Source of the DNA: Fimbriimonadaceae bacterium
Lineage (GTDB): Bacteria > Armatimonadota > Fimbriimonadia > Fimbriimonadales > Fimbriimonadaceae
DNA length: 5,152 nt
Direction: 5' to 3'
NCBI GenBank assembly: GCA_019454665.1
Contig: JACFNW010000191.1
Location: 1 to 5,152, forward strand
The notes under the pieces were generated by a model. It did not search any database. It saw only the letters and a list, made by a program, of their open reading frames with translations, and was not told where the DNA came from. Shown here in pieces: positions 1 through 5,152 of the stretch (position 1 is the first letter of the stretch; every line of letters starts with the position of its first letter). The position numbers were made by a program, and so were the translations under genes.

Positions 1-524
1 CGGAACAAGCGCCTCGCACCGGCCTCCATCGTGCCTTCGTAGCCGGCGGCTTTTTCGAGCAAGTCGGGACGGCCGACGTCGCCCACGAACACGAAGTCTC
101 CAGTGAACGCGCTCTGGACGGTCGAACCCGCGGGGGTGTCGGTCACCAGGAAGGAGATGTGTTCCGGCGTATGGCCCGGCGTGTGCATCACCTCGACCTT
201 CAGATTGCCGATCCAGAACTCGTCGCCATCCTTGAACAACTTCACGGTGTCGGCGAACGCGTACTTCCACTCGGCATCGCCCTCGTCGCTGAGGTAGAGC
301 GTGGCTCCGGTCAGTTGGGCGAGTTCGCGGCTGCCCGAGAGAAAGTCGGCGTGGATGTGCGTCTCGGTGATGGCGGTGATGGTCAATCCCTCGGCCGAAG
401 CGGCGTCAAGGTATTGGTCGAAGTCGCGGTTGGGGTCGATGACGACGGCCTCCCCCGTCGCGGCGCAGCCCACGAGATAACTGGCGTGCGCGAGGCGGTT
501 CTCGTAAAAGCGCTTCAGGATCAT
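1..524 (-). CDS. MBL-fold metallo-hydrolase, persulfide-dioxygenase-like (3' end missing)
   Basis: My own translation of the minus strand from the ATG at 524 gives 174 codons that leave the window still open, so the C-terminus is missing. It is a metallo-beta-lactamase-fold protein of the ETHE1/persulfide dioxygenase-like branch. Visible motifs are THIHAD (residues 55-60), HTPGHTPEH (114-122) and TGDFVFVGDVGRPDL (141-155). By analogy with ETHE1, H56, H114 and D143 would be the iron ligands; that assignment is inferred from motif positions. The GDVGRPDL signature is typical of the group often found beside or fused to rhodanese domains. Known members oxidise glutathione persulfide or related persulfides to sulfite in the cytoplasm. 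No signal peptide is seen. The gene follows the rhodanese gene with an ATGA overlap and has a strong AGGAGG site 7 nt before the start. A C-terminal rhodanese domain beyond the edge is possible. Fold and family are secure; the exact substrate is not. Confidence 0.93.
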   Translation of the reverse strand, partial: MILKRFYENRLAHASYLVGCAATGEAVVIDPNRDFDQYLDAASAEGLTITAITETHIHADFLSGSRELAQLTGATLYLSDEGDAEWKYAFADTVKLFKDGDEFWIGNLKVEVMHTPGHTPEHISFLVTDTPAGSTVQSAFTGDFVFVGDVGRPDLLEKAAGYEGTMEAGARRLF

Positions 525-1072
525 CGCAGGGCCTCCTGCGTGGGCGCGGAGGACTTGGCGGGTTGGTTCCATGGGCACTTGGCAAGGACCATCGCCATGC
601 CGCACACGTTGGTGAGCCCGGCGAATGTGAGGCCCGCTCCGACGAATCCCGCGAGGCCGAACCAGCCGGGGTGGACGAGGAAGCCAAGGATCACGCCGAC
701 AAGGACCATCAGGCCCGCGCCCAGGCGCACCTGACGTTCCAGGGCCCAGCGCGTCGCGAGGCTGGAGACGACGGGGTTGTTCGCGGACATCCACGCCTGG
801 GTGCCGCCTTCGAGCACCAGCAGGCCATCGTGGTGCTCTTGGAGCAGTTCGCAGGCCATTCCAGCGCGGCGGCCCGATTGGCAGACAAGGACGACGGGCG
901 AGCGTCGGGCCAAGTCGTCCACGCGGCTTTCGGCTTCGGCCAGGGGCATGTTGATCGCGCCGGGGATGTGGCCCACGGCGTATTCGTCGGCGCCACGGAC
1001 GTCCACCAATTGGATGGGCTCTCCGTGTTCGAGACGGCTCTTGAGTTCGGCGACGGTGATGCTGGGGTGCAT
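521..1072 (-). CDS. Membrane-anchored rhodanese (rhodanese + DUF2892, YgaP-like)
   Basis: The product has 183 residues. Residues 1-100 form a single rhodanese domain with LVDVRGADEYAVGHIPGAINMP (32-53) and the active-site loop CQSGRRAG, whose C64 would carry the persulfide. Residues about 115-160 hold two hydrophobic helices ending in CGMAMVLAKCPWNQ, the hallmark of the DUF2892 tail of YgaP-type inner-membrane rhodaneses. Such proteins transfer sulfane sulfur at the cytoplasmic face of the membrane. The frame is open upstream to a TTG at 1162, but the ATG at 1072 is chosen because the rhodanese fold begins right there (MHPSITVAEL) and the upstream residues look non-coding. A GGAG lies 12 nt before this ATG, a rather long spacing, so the start is likely but not certain. 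The stop overlaps the start of the MBL-fold gene, and the pairing supports a sulfide/persulfide detoxification operon. Confidence 0.93.
   Translation of the reverse strand: MHPSITVAELKSRLEHGEPIQLVDVRGADEYAVGHIPGAINMPLAEAESRVDDLARRSPVVLVCQSGRRAGMACELLQEHHDGLLVLEGGTQAWMSANNPVVSSLATRWALERQVRLGAGLMVLVGVILGFLVHPGWFGLAGFVGAGLTFAGLTNVCGMAMVLAKCPWNQPAKSSAPTQEALR
525..540 (-). promoter_or_regulatory. Shine-Dalgarno inside a perfect hairpin, before the MBL-fold gene
   Basis: On the minus strand the 16 nt just before the ATG at 524 read CGCAGGAGGCCCTGCG. CGCAGG pairs perfectly with CCTGCG around the 4-nt loop AGGC, so the AGGAGG ribosome site (7 nt from the ATG) is half in the stem and half in the loop. 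The element lies within the last codons of the rhodanese gene, and its stop overlaps the start as ATGA. Seen: the palindrome, the site and the overlap. Inferred: a ribosome finishing the rhodanese opens the hairpin and couples translation of the two genes. Confidence 0.6.
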
Positions 1073-1147
1073 GGTCTTGAGTCGCTCCGCTAAATGGGAG
1101 TATGACCCTAGAGAGACCTCGGCGGCGTGCGAGGATTCAGGGCCCTG

Positions 1148-1183
1148 GGTCGTTTCCAACAATCGGGGGGAACTCCAACGACC
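1148..1183. repeat. 7-bp inverted repeat in the divergent control region
   Basis: GGTCGTT (1148-1154) and AACGACC (1177-1183) are exact reverse complements separated by 22 nt, and they flank the candidate ECF -35 element. TCCAAC also occurs twice as a direct repeat (1155-1160 and 1174-1179), and a 10-bp palindrome CAGGGCCCTG lies just outside at 1138-1147. The arrangement could be an operator serving the divergent rhodanese and sigma genes, but repeats this short can arise by chance in GC-rich DNA. Confidence 0.3.
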
Positions 1184-1195
1184 AATGATGCATCC
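1169..1195 (+). promoter_or_regulatory. Candidate ECF-type promoter of the sigma/anti-sigma operon
   Basis: GGAACT (1169-1174), inside GGGGGGAACTCC, resembles the GGAAC -35 core recognised by many ECF sigma factors. A possible -10, GCATCC (1190-1195), follows after 15 nt. Transcription would start near 1202, about 20 nt before the GTG at 1225. ECF operons commonly control themselves, which makes this the natural target of the sigma factor encoded next to it. The -35 match is good. The -10 is only a guess, since ECF -10 elements vary. Confidence 0.4.
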
Positions 1196-1224
1196 AAACC
1201 TCTGAGACCCAGTTCATATCGCGC

Positions 1225-1815
1225 GTGAGCTACCTGCAAGCCTCCAACCTGCGGGCCGAGGTTCACGAGTCGCCCGAGATGGAGGCCAAGTTGGTCCGCG
1301 AGGCGGCTCAGGGATCCAGACCTGCCTTTGATCGTCTCCGGGAGATCCACTCTCCGGGGATTCGGACGTTCTTGGGCAGCCGGGTCGGCGACACGCAGGT
1401 CGAGGACATCCTGCAAGACGTCTGGATCGCGGCTTGGACGGCGATGCCCCGGTTTCGGCAAGGCAGCCAGTTCAAGACGTGGCTGTTCGCGATCTGCTTC
1501 AACAAGTACCGCGACTATTGCCGGGCGCAGAAGCGCCGCCCACAGACGGTGCAACTCGACGAGGGCATCCAGCGCGCTTCGGCGAGCGACCACGCATCGG
1601 CCCTGGAATCCAGCGAGAACGTGCGCTCGCTGCTGGCCCAGCTCAGCGAGGAGCAGCGCGAGGTGCTCGATCTGTACTATGCGGGCGAGATGAACCTGCG
1701 CGAGGTTTCCGAGGTCCTCGACCGCAACTTGAACACCGTGAAGTATCAGTTCTATCGCGGGCTGGCCAATATGGAACGTATGCTTCGCCAGCAAGACCTG
1801 GAGGTGGGGCGATGA
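1225..1815 (+). CDS. ECF-family RNA polymerase sigma factor
   Basis: The 196-residue product has the two-domain layout and the length of an ECF (group 4) sigma-70 factor. Region 2 spans about residues 20-102, with VEDILQDVWIAAWTAMPRF (59-77) and FKTWLFAICFNKYRDYCR (83-100), which bind core polymerase and the -10 element. Region 4 spans about 132-187, with LSEEQREVLDLYYAGEMNLREVSEVL (140-165) leading into the helix-turn-helix NLNTVKYQFYRGLANMERML, which reads the -35. There is no extra C-terminal domain. The GTG at 1225 is the first usable start, about 20 nt after the candidate promoter, but it lacks a clear Shine-Dalgarno. An ATG at 1279 (residue 19), just before the conserved domain, is an alternative. 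The gene overlaps the downstream membrane-protein gene by ATGA, the classic sigma/anti-sigma arrangement. The signal and regulon cannot be read from the sequence. Confidence 0.95.
   Translation: MSYLQASNLRAEVHESPEMEAKLVREAAQGSRPAFDRLREIHSPGIRTFLGSRVGDTQVEDILQDVWIAAWTAMPRFRQGSQFKTWLFAICFNKYRDYCRAQKRRPQTVQLDEGIQRASASDHASALESSENVRSLLAQLSEEQREVLDLYYAGEMNLREVSEVLDRNLNTVKYQFYRGLANMERMLRQQDLEVGR
1800..1815 (+). promoter_or_regulatory. Strong ribosome site and ATGA overlap at the sigma/anti-sigma junction
   Basis: GGAGG at 1800-1804 lies 7 nt before the ATG at 1812, within the last codons of the sigma gene, and the sigma TGA (1813-1815) overlaps this ATG. This fixes the start of the downstream gene, even though its frame stays open far upstream inside the sigma gene, and it predicts coupled translation that keeps the two proteins in proportion. 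Confidence 0.8.
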
Positions 1816-2324
1816 TCCTGGAACCCCCAACGCATCCCAGAGCGACGAACGAAGAAGACCTGGCTTTGTTCGCACTGGGCGAGCTTCGCGGGCCCAAGGC
1901 TTGGCTCATCGCGGTCCGCGCGGCGTTCAACCCCAAAGTCGAGCAACGGCTGAAGGACTTCGGAGATCTTTCGCATCGCCTGAGCCTCGGCGTTCGGGGC
2001 CGTCCGCGCCGCGTGGTGCAGCCGTGGATCCCCGTGGTTCGCGCGGCCAAGTGGACGGTGTTGGTGGCGGCGCTGCTGGTAACGGGCGTGTTCGTGGCGT
2101 ACCAGGCGGCCCAACACCTGCAAGAGCCCGATTCTGGCGAGCCGGTGCGCGATGGCTCAGGTTCCGACCTGCCTCACGGAGCACCCGCGGCGCCACCCGC
2201 CGACGCACCCAGCAAAGTGCCTGCCGACCAAGCCACGACCGCCGCGATGAGCCCCACAGCCTGCGGCCCGGGCGCACCGCCGGGGAGTGGTGTCAAAGTC
2301 GTGGCCGTCAACACGTTGCCCTGA
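1812..2324 (+). CDS. Single-pass membrane protein, probable anti-sigma factor
   Basis: The product has 170 residues. The N-terminal ~75 residues are predicted cytoplasmic and contain DLALFALGELRGPKAW (16-31), resembling the 'LaaYaLGEL' opening of membrane anti-sigma factors and related proteins that partner ECF sigmas. One hydrophobic helix follows (about 80-97, WTVLVAALLVTGVFVAY), preceded by basic residues, which suggests N-in/C-out topology. The external tail (98-170) is low in complexity and rich in Pro/Ala, with a single cysteine at 151. The usual HxxxCxxC zinc-binding motif of ZAS-type anti-sigma factors is absent. The ATGA overlap with the ECF sigma gene is the main evidence for the role: such a protein would hold the sigma factor at the membrane until a signal releases it. 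There is no enzymatic or sensor domain. The function is inferred from context plus the short N-terminal motif; a small unrelated membrane protein cannot be excluded. Confidence 0.7.
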   Translation: MILEPPTHPRATNEEDLALFALGELRGPKAWLIAVRAAFNPKVEQRLKDFGDLSHRLSLGVRGRPRRVVQPWIPVVRAAKWTVLVAALLVTGVFVAYQAAQHLQEPDSGEPVRDGSGSDLPHGAPAAPPADAPSKVPADQATTAAMSPTACGPGAPPGSGVKVVAVNTLP

Positions 2325-2328
2325 ACGC

Positions 2329-2748
2329 TCAACGGCTGGCCATCCGTCTGGCGTCTCGCACCCTTTGCTCAAGGTCATCGAGGAACTCCTCGCGCCTGGC
2401 CGGGGAGATCATGATGGACTTCTTGCCATACGTGATCTTCAGGCGATCGAGCGACCAAGCGGGGGCGGACGACGGATCGCGGGTGGCCGAGATCGAGACG
2501 AACTCGCCAAGAGGCACGCGCCAACGGATGACGCCCGAGCGGACGACCAACTCCTCGTCAGAGAGCACGTATTCGACCGGCCAAGCCAAAGCTAGGACGA
2601 GCGCCCACACAAAAACGAACGCGCCAGCGGCGACCCACTCGCCGCTCTCGACGCCCGCCGCGATGACGGCAAACGTCCCGACCAGCATGCCTGCCGCGAC
2701 GACCAGCAACAGCCACAGATCAACCTGGGTGGGGTAGCGGGTCTCCAT
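2329..2748 (-). CDS. Two-helix membrane protein with bacterial PH-like domain (bPH_4/DUF1200-like)
   Basis: The product has 139 residues. Two hydrophobic helices (about 10-32 and 38-57) are followed by a cytoplasmic domain of some 80 residues with the pattern YVLSDEELVVRSGVIRWRVPLGEFVSI (60-86), SAPAWSLDRLKITYG (94-108) and ISPARREEFLDDL (114-126). This layout matches small bacterial proteins with a pleckstrin-homology-like barrel (bPH_4, DUF1200), whose molecular role is not known. The ATG at 2748 has GAGG 8 nt upstream (2757-2760 on the minus strand). The gene stands alone: it converges on the anti-sigma gene with 4 nt between the stop codons and diverges from the DUF1800 gene across a 72-bp gap. 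Family assignment is by pattern recognition and fairly confident; no function is proposed. Confidence 0.85.
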   Translation of the reverse strand: METRYPTQVDLWLLLVVAAGMLVGTFAVIAAGVESGEWVAAGAFVFVWALVLALAWPVEYVLSDEELVVRSGVIRWRVPLGEFVSISATRDPSSAPAWSLDRLKITYGKKSIMISPARREEFLDDLEQRVRDARRMASR

Positions 2749-2775
2749 CGTTCAAGCCTCGGCGAAATTGGCCTC

Positions 2776-2803
2776 TTGGTTTTTCCTCGGGCCGTCGTAC
2801 AAT
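2776..2803 (+). promoter_or_regulatory. Candidate housekeeping promoter of the DUF1800 operon
   Basis: TACAAT (2798-2803) differs from the -10 consensus at one base. TTGGTT (2776-2781) is a weak -35 match 16 nt upstream, and a T-rich run lies between. Transcription would begin near 2810, only about 10 nt before the ATG at 2821, leaving almost no leader and no room for a normal Shine-Dalgarno. The site lies in the 72-bp gap between divergent genes. Confidence 0.5.
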
Positions 2804-2820
2804 GCTATCAGCAAACCGCC

Positions 2821-4392
2821 ATGAAGCCTACCAAGGAAGCAATCGTCTTGGGCCGACTTGCCTACGGGCACAACGCCGCCGACCTCGAACGGCTGGGCCG
2901 GGCCGGACTCAAACGGTGGCTCGACGAACAACTCGCGCCCCCCGCGGGCGACGACCCCGAAACTTCCAGGCGACTGGCCGAGGCGAAGTTCAAGATCGAG
3001 TACCCCGAAGAGGCGGGCAAGTGGCCAAAGGTCAACGAGGATCGCCCGCTCACCACGCTCGATGCCGACCTCAAGAGCCTCTGGCACCTGCGCGACTGGC
3101 AGAAGCCCCTGCCCTATCAGGAGCGCGTCCGCCCGCGCGACGAGGTGAACGCGGCGACGTGGATCCGGGCCCTCTACAGCAAGTACCAACTGCGGGAGGT
3201 CATGGTCGGCTTCTGGCACGACCACTTCCACGTGAACGCCCTGCACGACGAGGTGACCATCGCCGTCGCGTGGCCGCATTACAACCGGATCATGCGCAAG
3301 CATGCGTTGGGCAACTTCCGCGCCTTCTTGGAGGACGTGGCCAAGTCGCCCGCGATGCTCGTGTACCTGAACAACCGATCGAGCAAGGCCAGCCCGGCCA
3401 ACGAAAACTACGCGCGCGAACTGTTCGAACTCCACACCTTGGGCAAAGACGCCTATCTCAACGACCTGTACAACCGGTGGCGAGACGTGCCCGGCGCGAC
3501 CAAGGGCGAGCCAGCGGGCTACATTGATCAGGACGTTTACGAGGCCGCCAGGGCGTTCACGGGCTGGACGCTGGCCGATGGCTCGTGGTCGGGCGAAGGG
3601 CCGCTGCCGAGCACCGGCGAGTTCATGTACCACGCCGCATGGCACGACCCGTACCAAAAGCGGGTGCTGGGTCGCGAGTTCGAGGCCAACGCGCCACCGA
3701 TGGCCGACGGCGTGCGCGTGCTGGACCTGGTCGCCGACCACCCCGCGACCGCGAAACACTTGGCGACGAAGCTGGTTCGCAAGTTGGTGGCCGACGATCC
3801 GCCCGCAGGCTTGGTGAACCGAGCCGCCGACACGTGGATGCGGCACCGCAAGTCACCCGACCAGATCGCCCGAGTGGTGCGCGTGATCGCGGAGAGCAAG
3901 GAGTTCGCAGAAACCTGGGGCAAGAAGGCCAAGCGCCCGTTCGAGTACTTCGTGTCGTTCCTGCGTGCGACGGGAGCCGAAGTCAAGCCCGACCCCGGCA
4001 TGATCTGGCTGACGTTCGTCATGGGCGAACGCATGTTTGGTTGGCCGACGCCCGACGGGCCCCCCGACAAGGGTTCGGCTTGGCTGGGCACCAACGCGAT
4101 GCTGGGCCGTTGGAACGGTGCGTTTTGGTTGGCCAGCAAAGACCACCCATCCACGCGCCACGATTGGGTCGCCGCCACACCCGAGAGTGTCGCAACACTG
4201 GGCGCAGCCGCCGAACACTGGTGCAACACCTTGCTTCCCGGCACCGAGAAGGACGCGATGCTTGCCACGCTACGAGATGCGATCAGGCAATGGGCGCCGC
4301 CCGAGACGCCGCTGGACCGATCGCAAGGCGCCGACGCAATCGCCGGCATCGCCGCGCTCGTCGCCATATCCCCCGAATTCAACTTGAAATAG
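2821..4392 (+). CDS. DUF1800 domain-containing protein
   Basis: The 523-residue product is a full-length DUF1800 family member. Family landmarks appear in order: an N-terminal helical start (LGRLAYGHNAADLERL), LREVMVGFWHDHFHVN (124-139), NNRSSKASPANENYARELFELHTLG (184-208), DQDVYEAARAFTGWT (236-250), WHDPYQKRVLG (274-284), RPFEYFVSFLRATGAE (372-387) and a C-terminal WPTPDGPPDKGSAWL (408-422). The ATG at 2821 is chosen because it begins the conserved region; the open frame runs back to a TTG at 2776 inside the promoter. No Shine-Dalgarno is seen, which fits the very short leader. No signal peptide or membrane helix is apparent, while its partner carries a Tat-like signal. DUF1800 genes are widely found next to DUF1501 genes. 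The biochemical activity is not established, and no catalytic role should be read from the conserved His/Asp/Asn residues alone. Confidence 0.95.
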   Translation: MKPTKEAIVLGRLAYGHNAADLERLGRAGLKRWLDEQLAPPAGDDPETSRRLAEAKFKIEYPEEAGKWPKVNEDRPLTTLDADLKSLWHLRDWQKPLPYQERVRPRDEVNAATWIRALYSKYQLREVMVGFWHDHFHVNALHDEVTIAVAWPHYNRIMRKHALGNFRAFLEDVAKSPAMLVYLNNRSSKASPANENYARELFELHTLGKDAYLNDLYNRWRDVPGATKGEPAGYIDQDVYEAARAFTGWTLADGSWSGEGPLPSTGEFMYHAAWHDPYQKRVLGREFEANAPPMADGVRVLDLVADHPATAKHLATKLVRKLVADDPPAGLVNRAADTWMRHRKSPDQIARVVRVIAESKEFAETWGKKAKRPFEYFVSFLRATGAEVKPDPGMIWLTFVMGERMFGWPTPDGPPDKGSAWLGTNAMLGRWNGAFWLASKDHPSTRHDWVAATPESVATLGAAAEHWCNTLLPGTEKDAMLATLRDAIRQWAPPETPLDRSQGADAIAGIAALVAISPEFNLK

Positions 4393-4394
4393 CC

Positions 4395-5152
4395 ATGCTC
4401 GACCTCACTCGACGCGAGTTCATCTCCGGCTGCAGCGCAGCCATCGCCGCGCTTTCGGGCAGCCGACTGCTCCACCTTTCGTGGAACACCGATTCCACGG
4501 CTGAACCCATCCTGGTGGTGGTGTTTCTACGCGGCGGCATGGACGGGCTGCACCTGCTCGGCCCGGTGGACGACGCCGACTATGTGGCCGCGCGGCCCGC
4601 TGCCCTTCGCGTCGGCGAGTCGGGCGAGTTCGCGGGTCTGCCGATCGGCAACGGCTACGCAGGACGCGACTTCCGGTTGCACAAGGCCGCCGCCCCGATC
4701 AAGGAACTCTACGACGCCAAGCGTCTTGCGTTCGTCCATGCGGCGGGATTGGTGCACGGCACGCGCAGCCACTTCGAGGCGATGGACTATGTGGAGCGCG
4801 GCGTGGTGGGCGGGACGGGGCGCACGGCCGCCAGCGGCTGGATGACGCGGCTCGCCGAGACCGTCCCGGGGATCGGTTCGATGGGCCTGGTCAGCGCTTC
4901 CGACCGTGCGCCCGATTCGATGCTCGGCGCGGCGAACGCGATGGCGATGGCGAACCCCGAGGCGTTCTCGGTGCCCGTTGGCCCGCAAGTGGCCAACTAC
5001 CTTCGGTCGGTCTACAAGGGCTCGAGCGAAGTCCATCGGGCCGGCACGCGCACGTTGGACGCCATCGAAGCGATCCACCGAGAACTCAAGACCCCCGAAG
5101 GTGCGTGGAAGCCCTATGTGCCGGAGCGTGGGGCGATCTATCCCGATGGCGA
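4395..5152 (+). CDS. DUF1501 domain-containing protein with Tat-like signal (3' end missing)
   Basis: Translating from the ATG at 4395 gives 252 codons with no stop before the window edge, so the protein is truncated on the right. The N-terminus LTRREFISG (4-12) matches a twin-arginine motif (R6, R7, F9) and is followed by a short hydrophobic stretch (14-22), suggesting folded export through Tat. The DUF1501 fold starts with ILVVVFLRGGMDGLHLLGPVDDADY (39-63), continues with FRLHKAAAPIKELYDAKRLAFVHAAG (93-118) and includes SHFEAMDYVERG (125-136). DUF1501 is placed in the alkaline phosphatase/sulfatase superfamily, and D50 in GGMDG occupies a likely metal-site position; that assignment is inferred. 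The gene starts 2 nt after the DUF1800 stop with no visible Shine-Dalgarno, so translation probably depends on re-initiation. The enzymatic function of this family is not known. Confidence 0.93.
   Translation, partial: MLDLTRREFISGCSAAIAALSGSRLLHLSWNTDSTAEPILVVVFLRGGMDGLHLLGPVDDADYVAARPAALRVGESGEFAGLPIGNGYAGRDFRLHKAAAPIKELYDAKRLAFVHAAGLVHGTRSHFEAMDYVERGVVGGTGRTAASGWMTRLAETVPGIGSMGLVSASDRAPDSMLGAANAMAMANPEAFSVPVGPQVANYLRSVYKGSSEVHRAGTRTLDAIEAIHRELKTPEGAWKPYVPERGAIYPDG

Noticed and set aside
1073..1162. Upstream TTG start adding 30 residues to the rhodanese
   Set aside because: The extra residues have no rhodanese or signal-peptide character, and the ATG at 1072 begins exactly at the domain edge.
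1434..1811. In-frame upstream extension of the anti-sigma gene into the sigma gene
   Set aside because: The extension translates sigma codons out of frame into low-complexity sequence. The strong GGAGG site and ATGA overlap fix the start at 1812.
1108..1875. Minus-strand open frame of 255 codons opposite the sigma factor
   Set aside because: It is antisense to a clear ECF sigma gene, has no domain, and would cross the divergent control region.
2302..2345. Imperfect pairing of GGCCGT with ACGG/GGCC between the convergent genes as a bidirectional terminator
   Set aside because: The stem is short and interrupted, the loop is long, and there is no T run on either strand.
2752..3846. Long open frame on the minus strand (364 codons) opposite the start of the DUF1800 gene
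   Set aside because: It is rich in Val/Arg/His with no family pattern and crosses the promoter and start of a well-supported gene, so it is a shadow frame.
4404..4440. Reading the ISGC at residues 10-13 of the DUF1501 protein as a lipoprotein lipobox
   Set aside because: The cysteine comes before the hydrophobic stretch, right after the twin arginines, so it is not positioned for lipoprotein cleavage.
3537..4475. Long open frame on the minus strand opposite the DUF1800 gene (312 codons)
   Set aside because: It is antisense to a full-length, motif-rich DUF1800 gene. The translation has no recognisable domain and is the expected by-product of GC-rich codon use.

Overview
This is a GC-rich bacterial window holding seven protein genes, five complete and two cut by the window edges. 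No RNA gene, mobile element, CRISPR array or phage feature is visible. The gene mix (an ECF sigma factor with an unconventional membrane partner, plus a DUF1800/DUF1501 pair) and the partly SD-less starts suggest a soil or wastewater lineage such as Armatimonadota (Fimbriimonadia), Planctomycetota or Acidobacteriota. That placement is an impression from gene content only and has low confidence.

Layout: (1) Positions 1-1072 on the minus strand form a two-gene sulfur-handling operon. A membrane-anchored rhodanese (rhodanese plus DUF2892) comes first, followed by a persulfide-dioxygenase-like metallo-beta-lactamase-fold protein that runs off the left edge. The two genes overlap by ATGA, and the Shine-Dalgarno of the second lies in a perfect 6-bp-stem hairpin. 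(2) Positions 1073-1224 are a divergent control region with a candidate ECF-type promoter, a 7-bp inverted repeat around its -35 and a 10-bp palindrome. (3) Positions 1225-2324 on the plus strand encode an ECF sigma factor and, again through an ATGA overlap, a single-pass membrane protein that is probably its anti-sigma factor. (4) Positions 2329-2748 on the minus strand encode a small two-helix membrane protein with a bacterial PH-like domain, convergent with the anti-sigma gene with only 4 nt between the stop codons. (5) From 2821 to the right edge on the plus strand is a DUF1800 gene followed after 2 nt by a DUF1501 gene with a Tat-like signal. This pair co-occurs widely and its biochemical role is not established.

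How they may work together: the rhodanese and the MBL protein fit one pathway, persulfide/sulfane sulfur transfer and oxidation. The sigma factor and its partner form a signalling switch that may control itself and possibly the divergent sulfur operon. The DUF1800/DUF1501 pair looks like a separate export-linked unit with its own, nearly leaderless promoter. Nothing here is clearly a new defence or mobile system. The less described elements are the zinc-finger-free anti-sigma candidate, the sequestered ribosome site and the DUF1800/DUF1501 pair.
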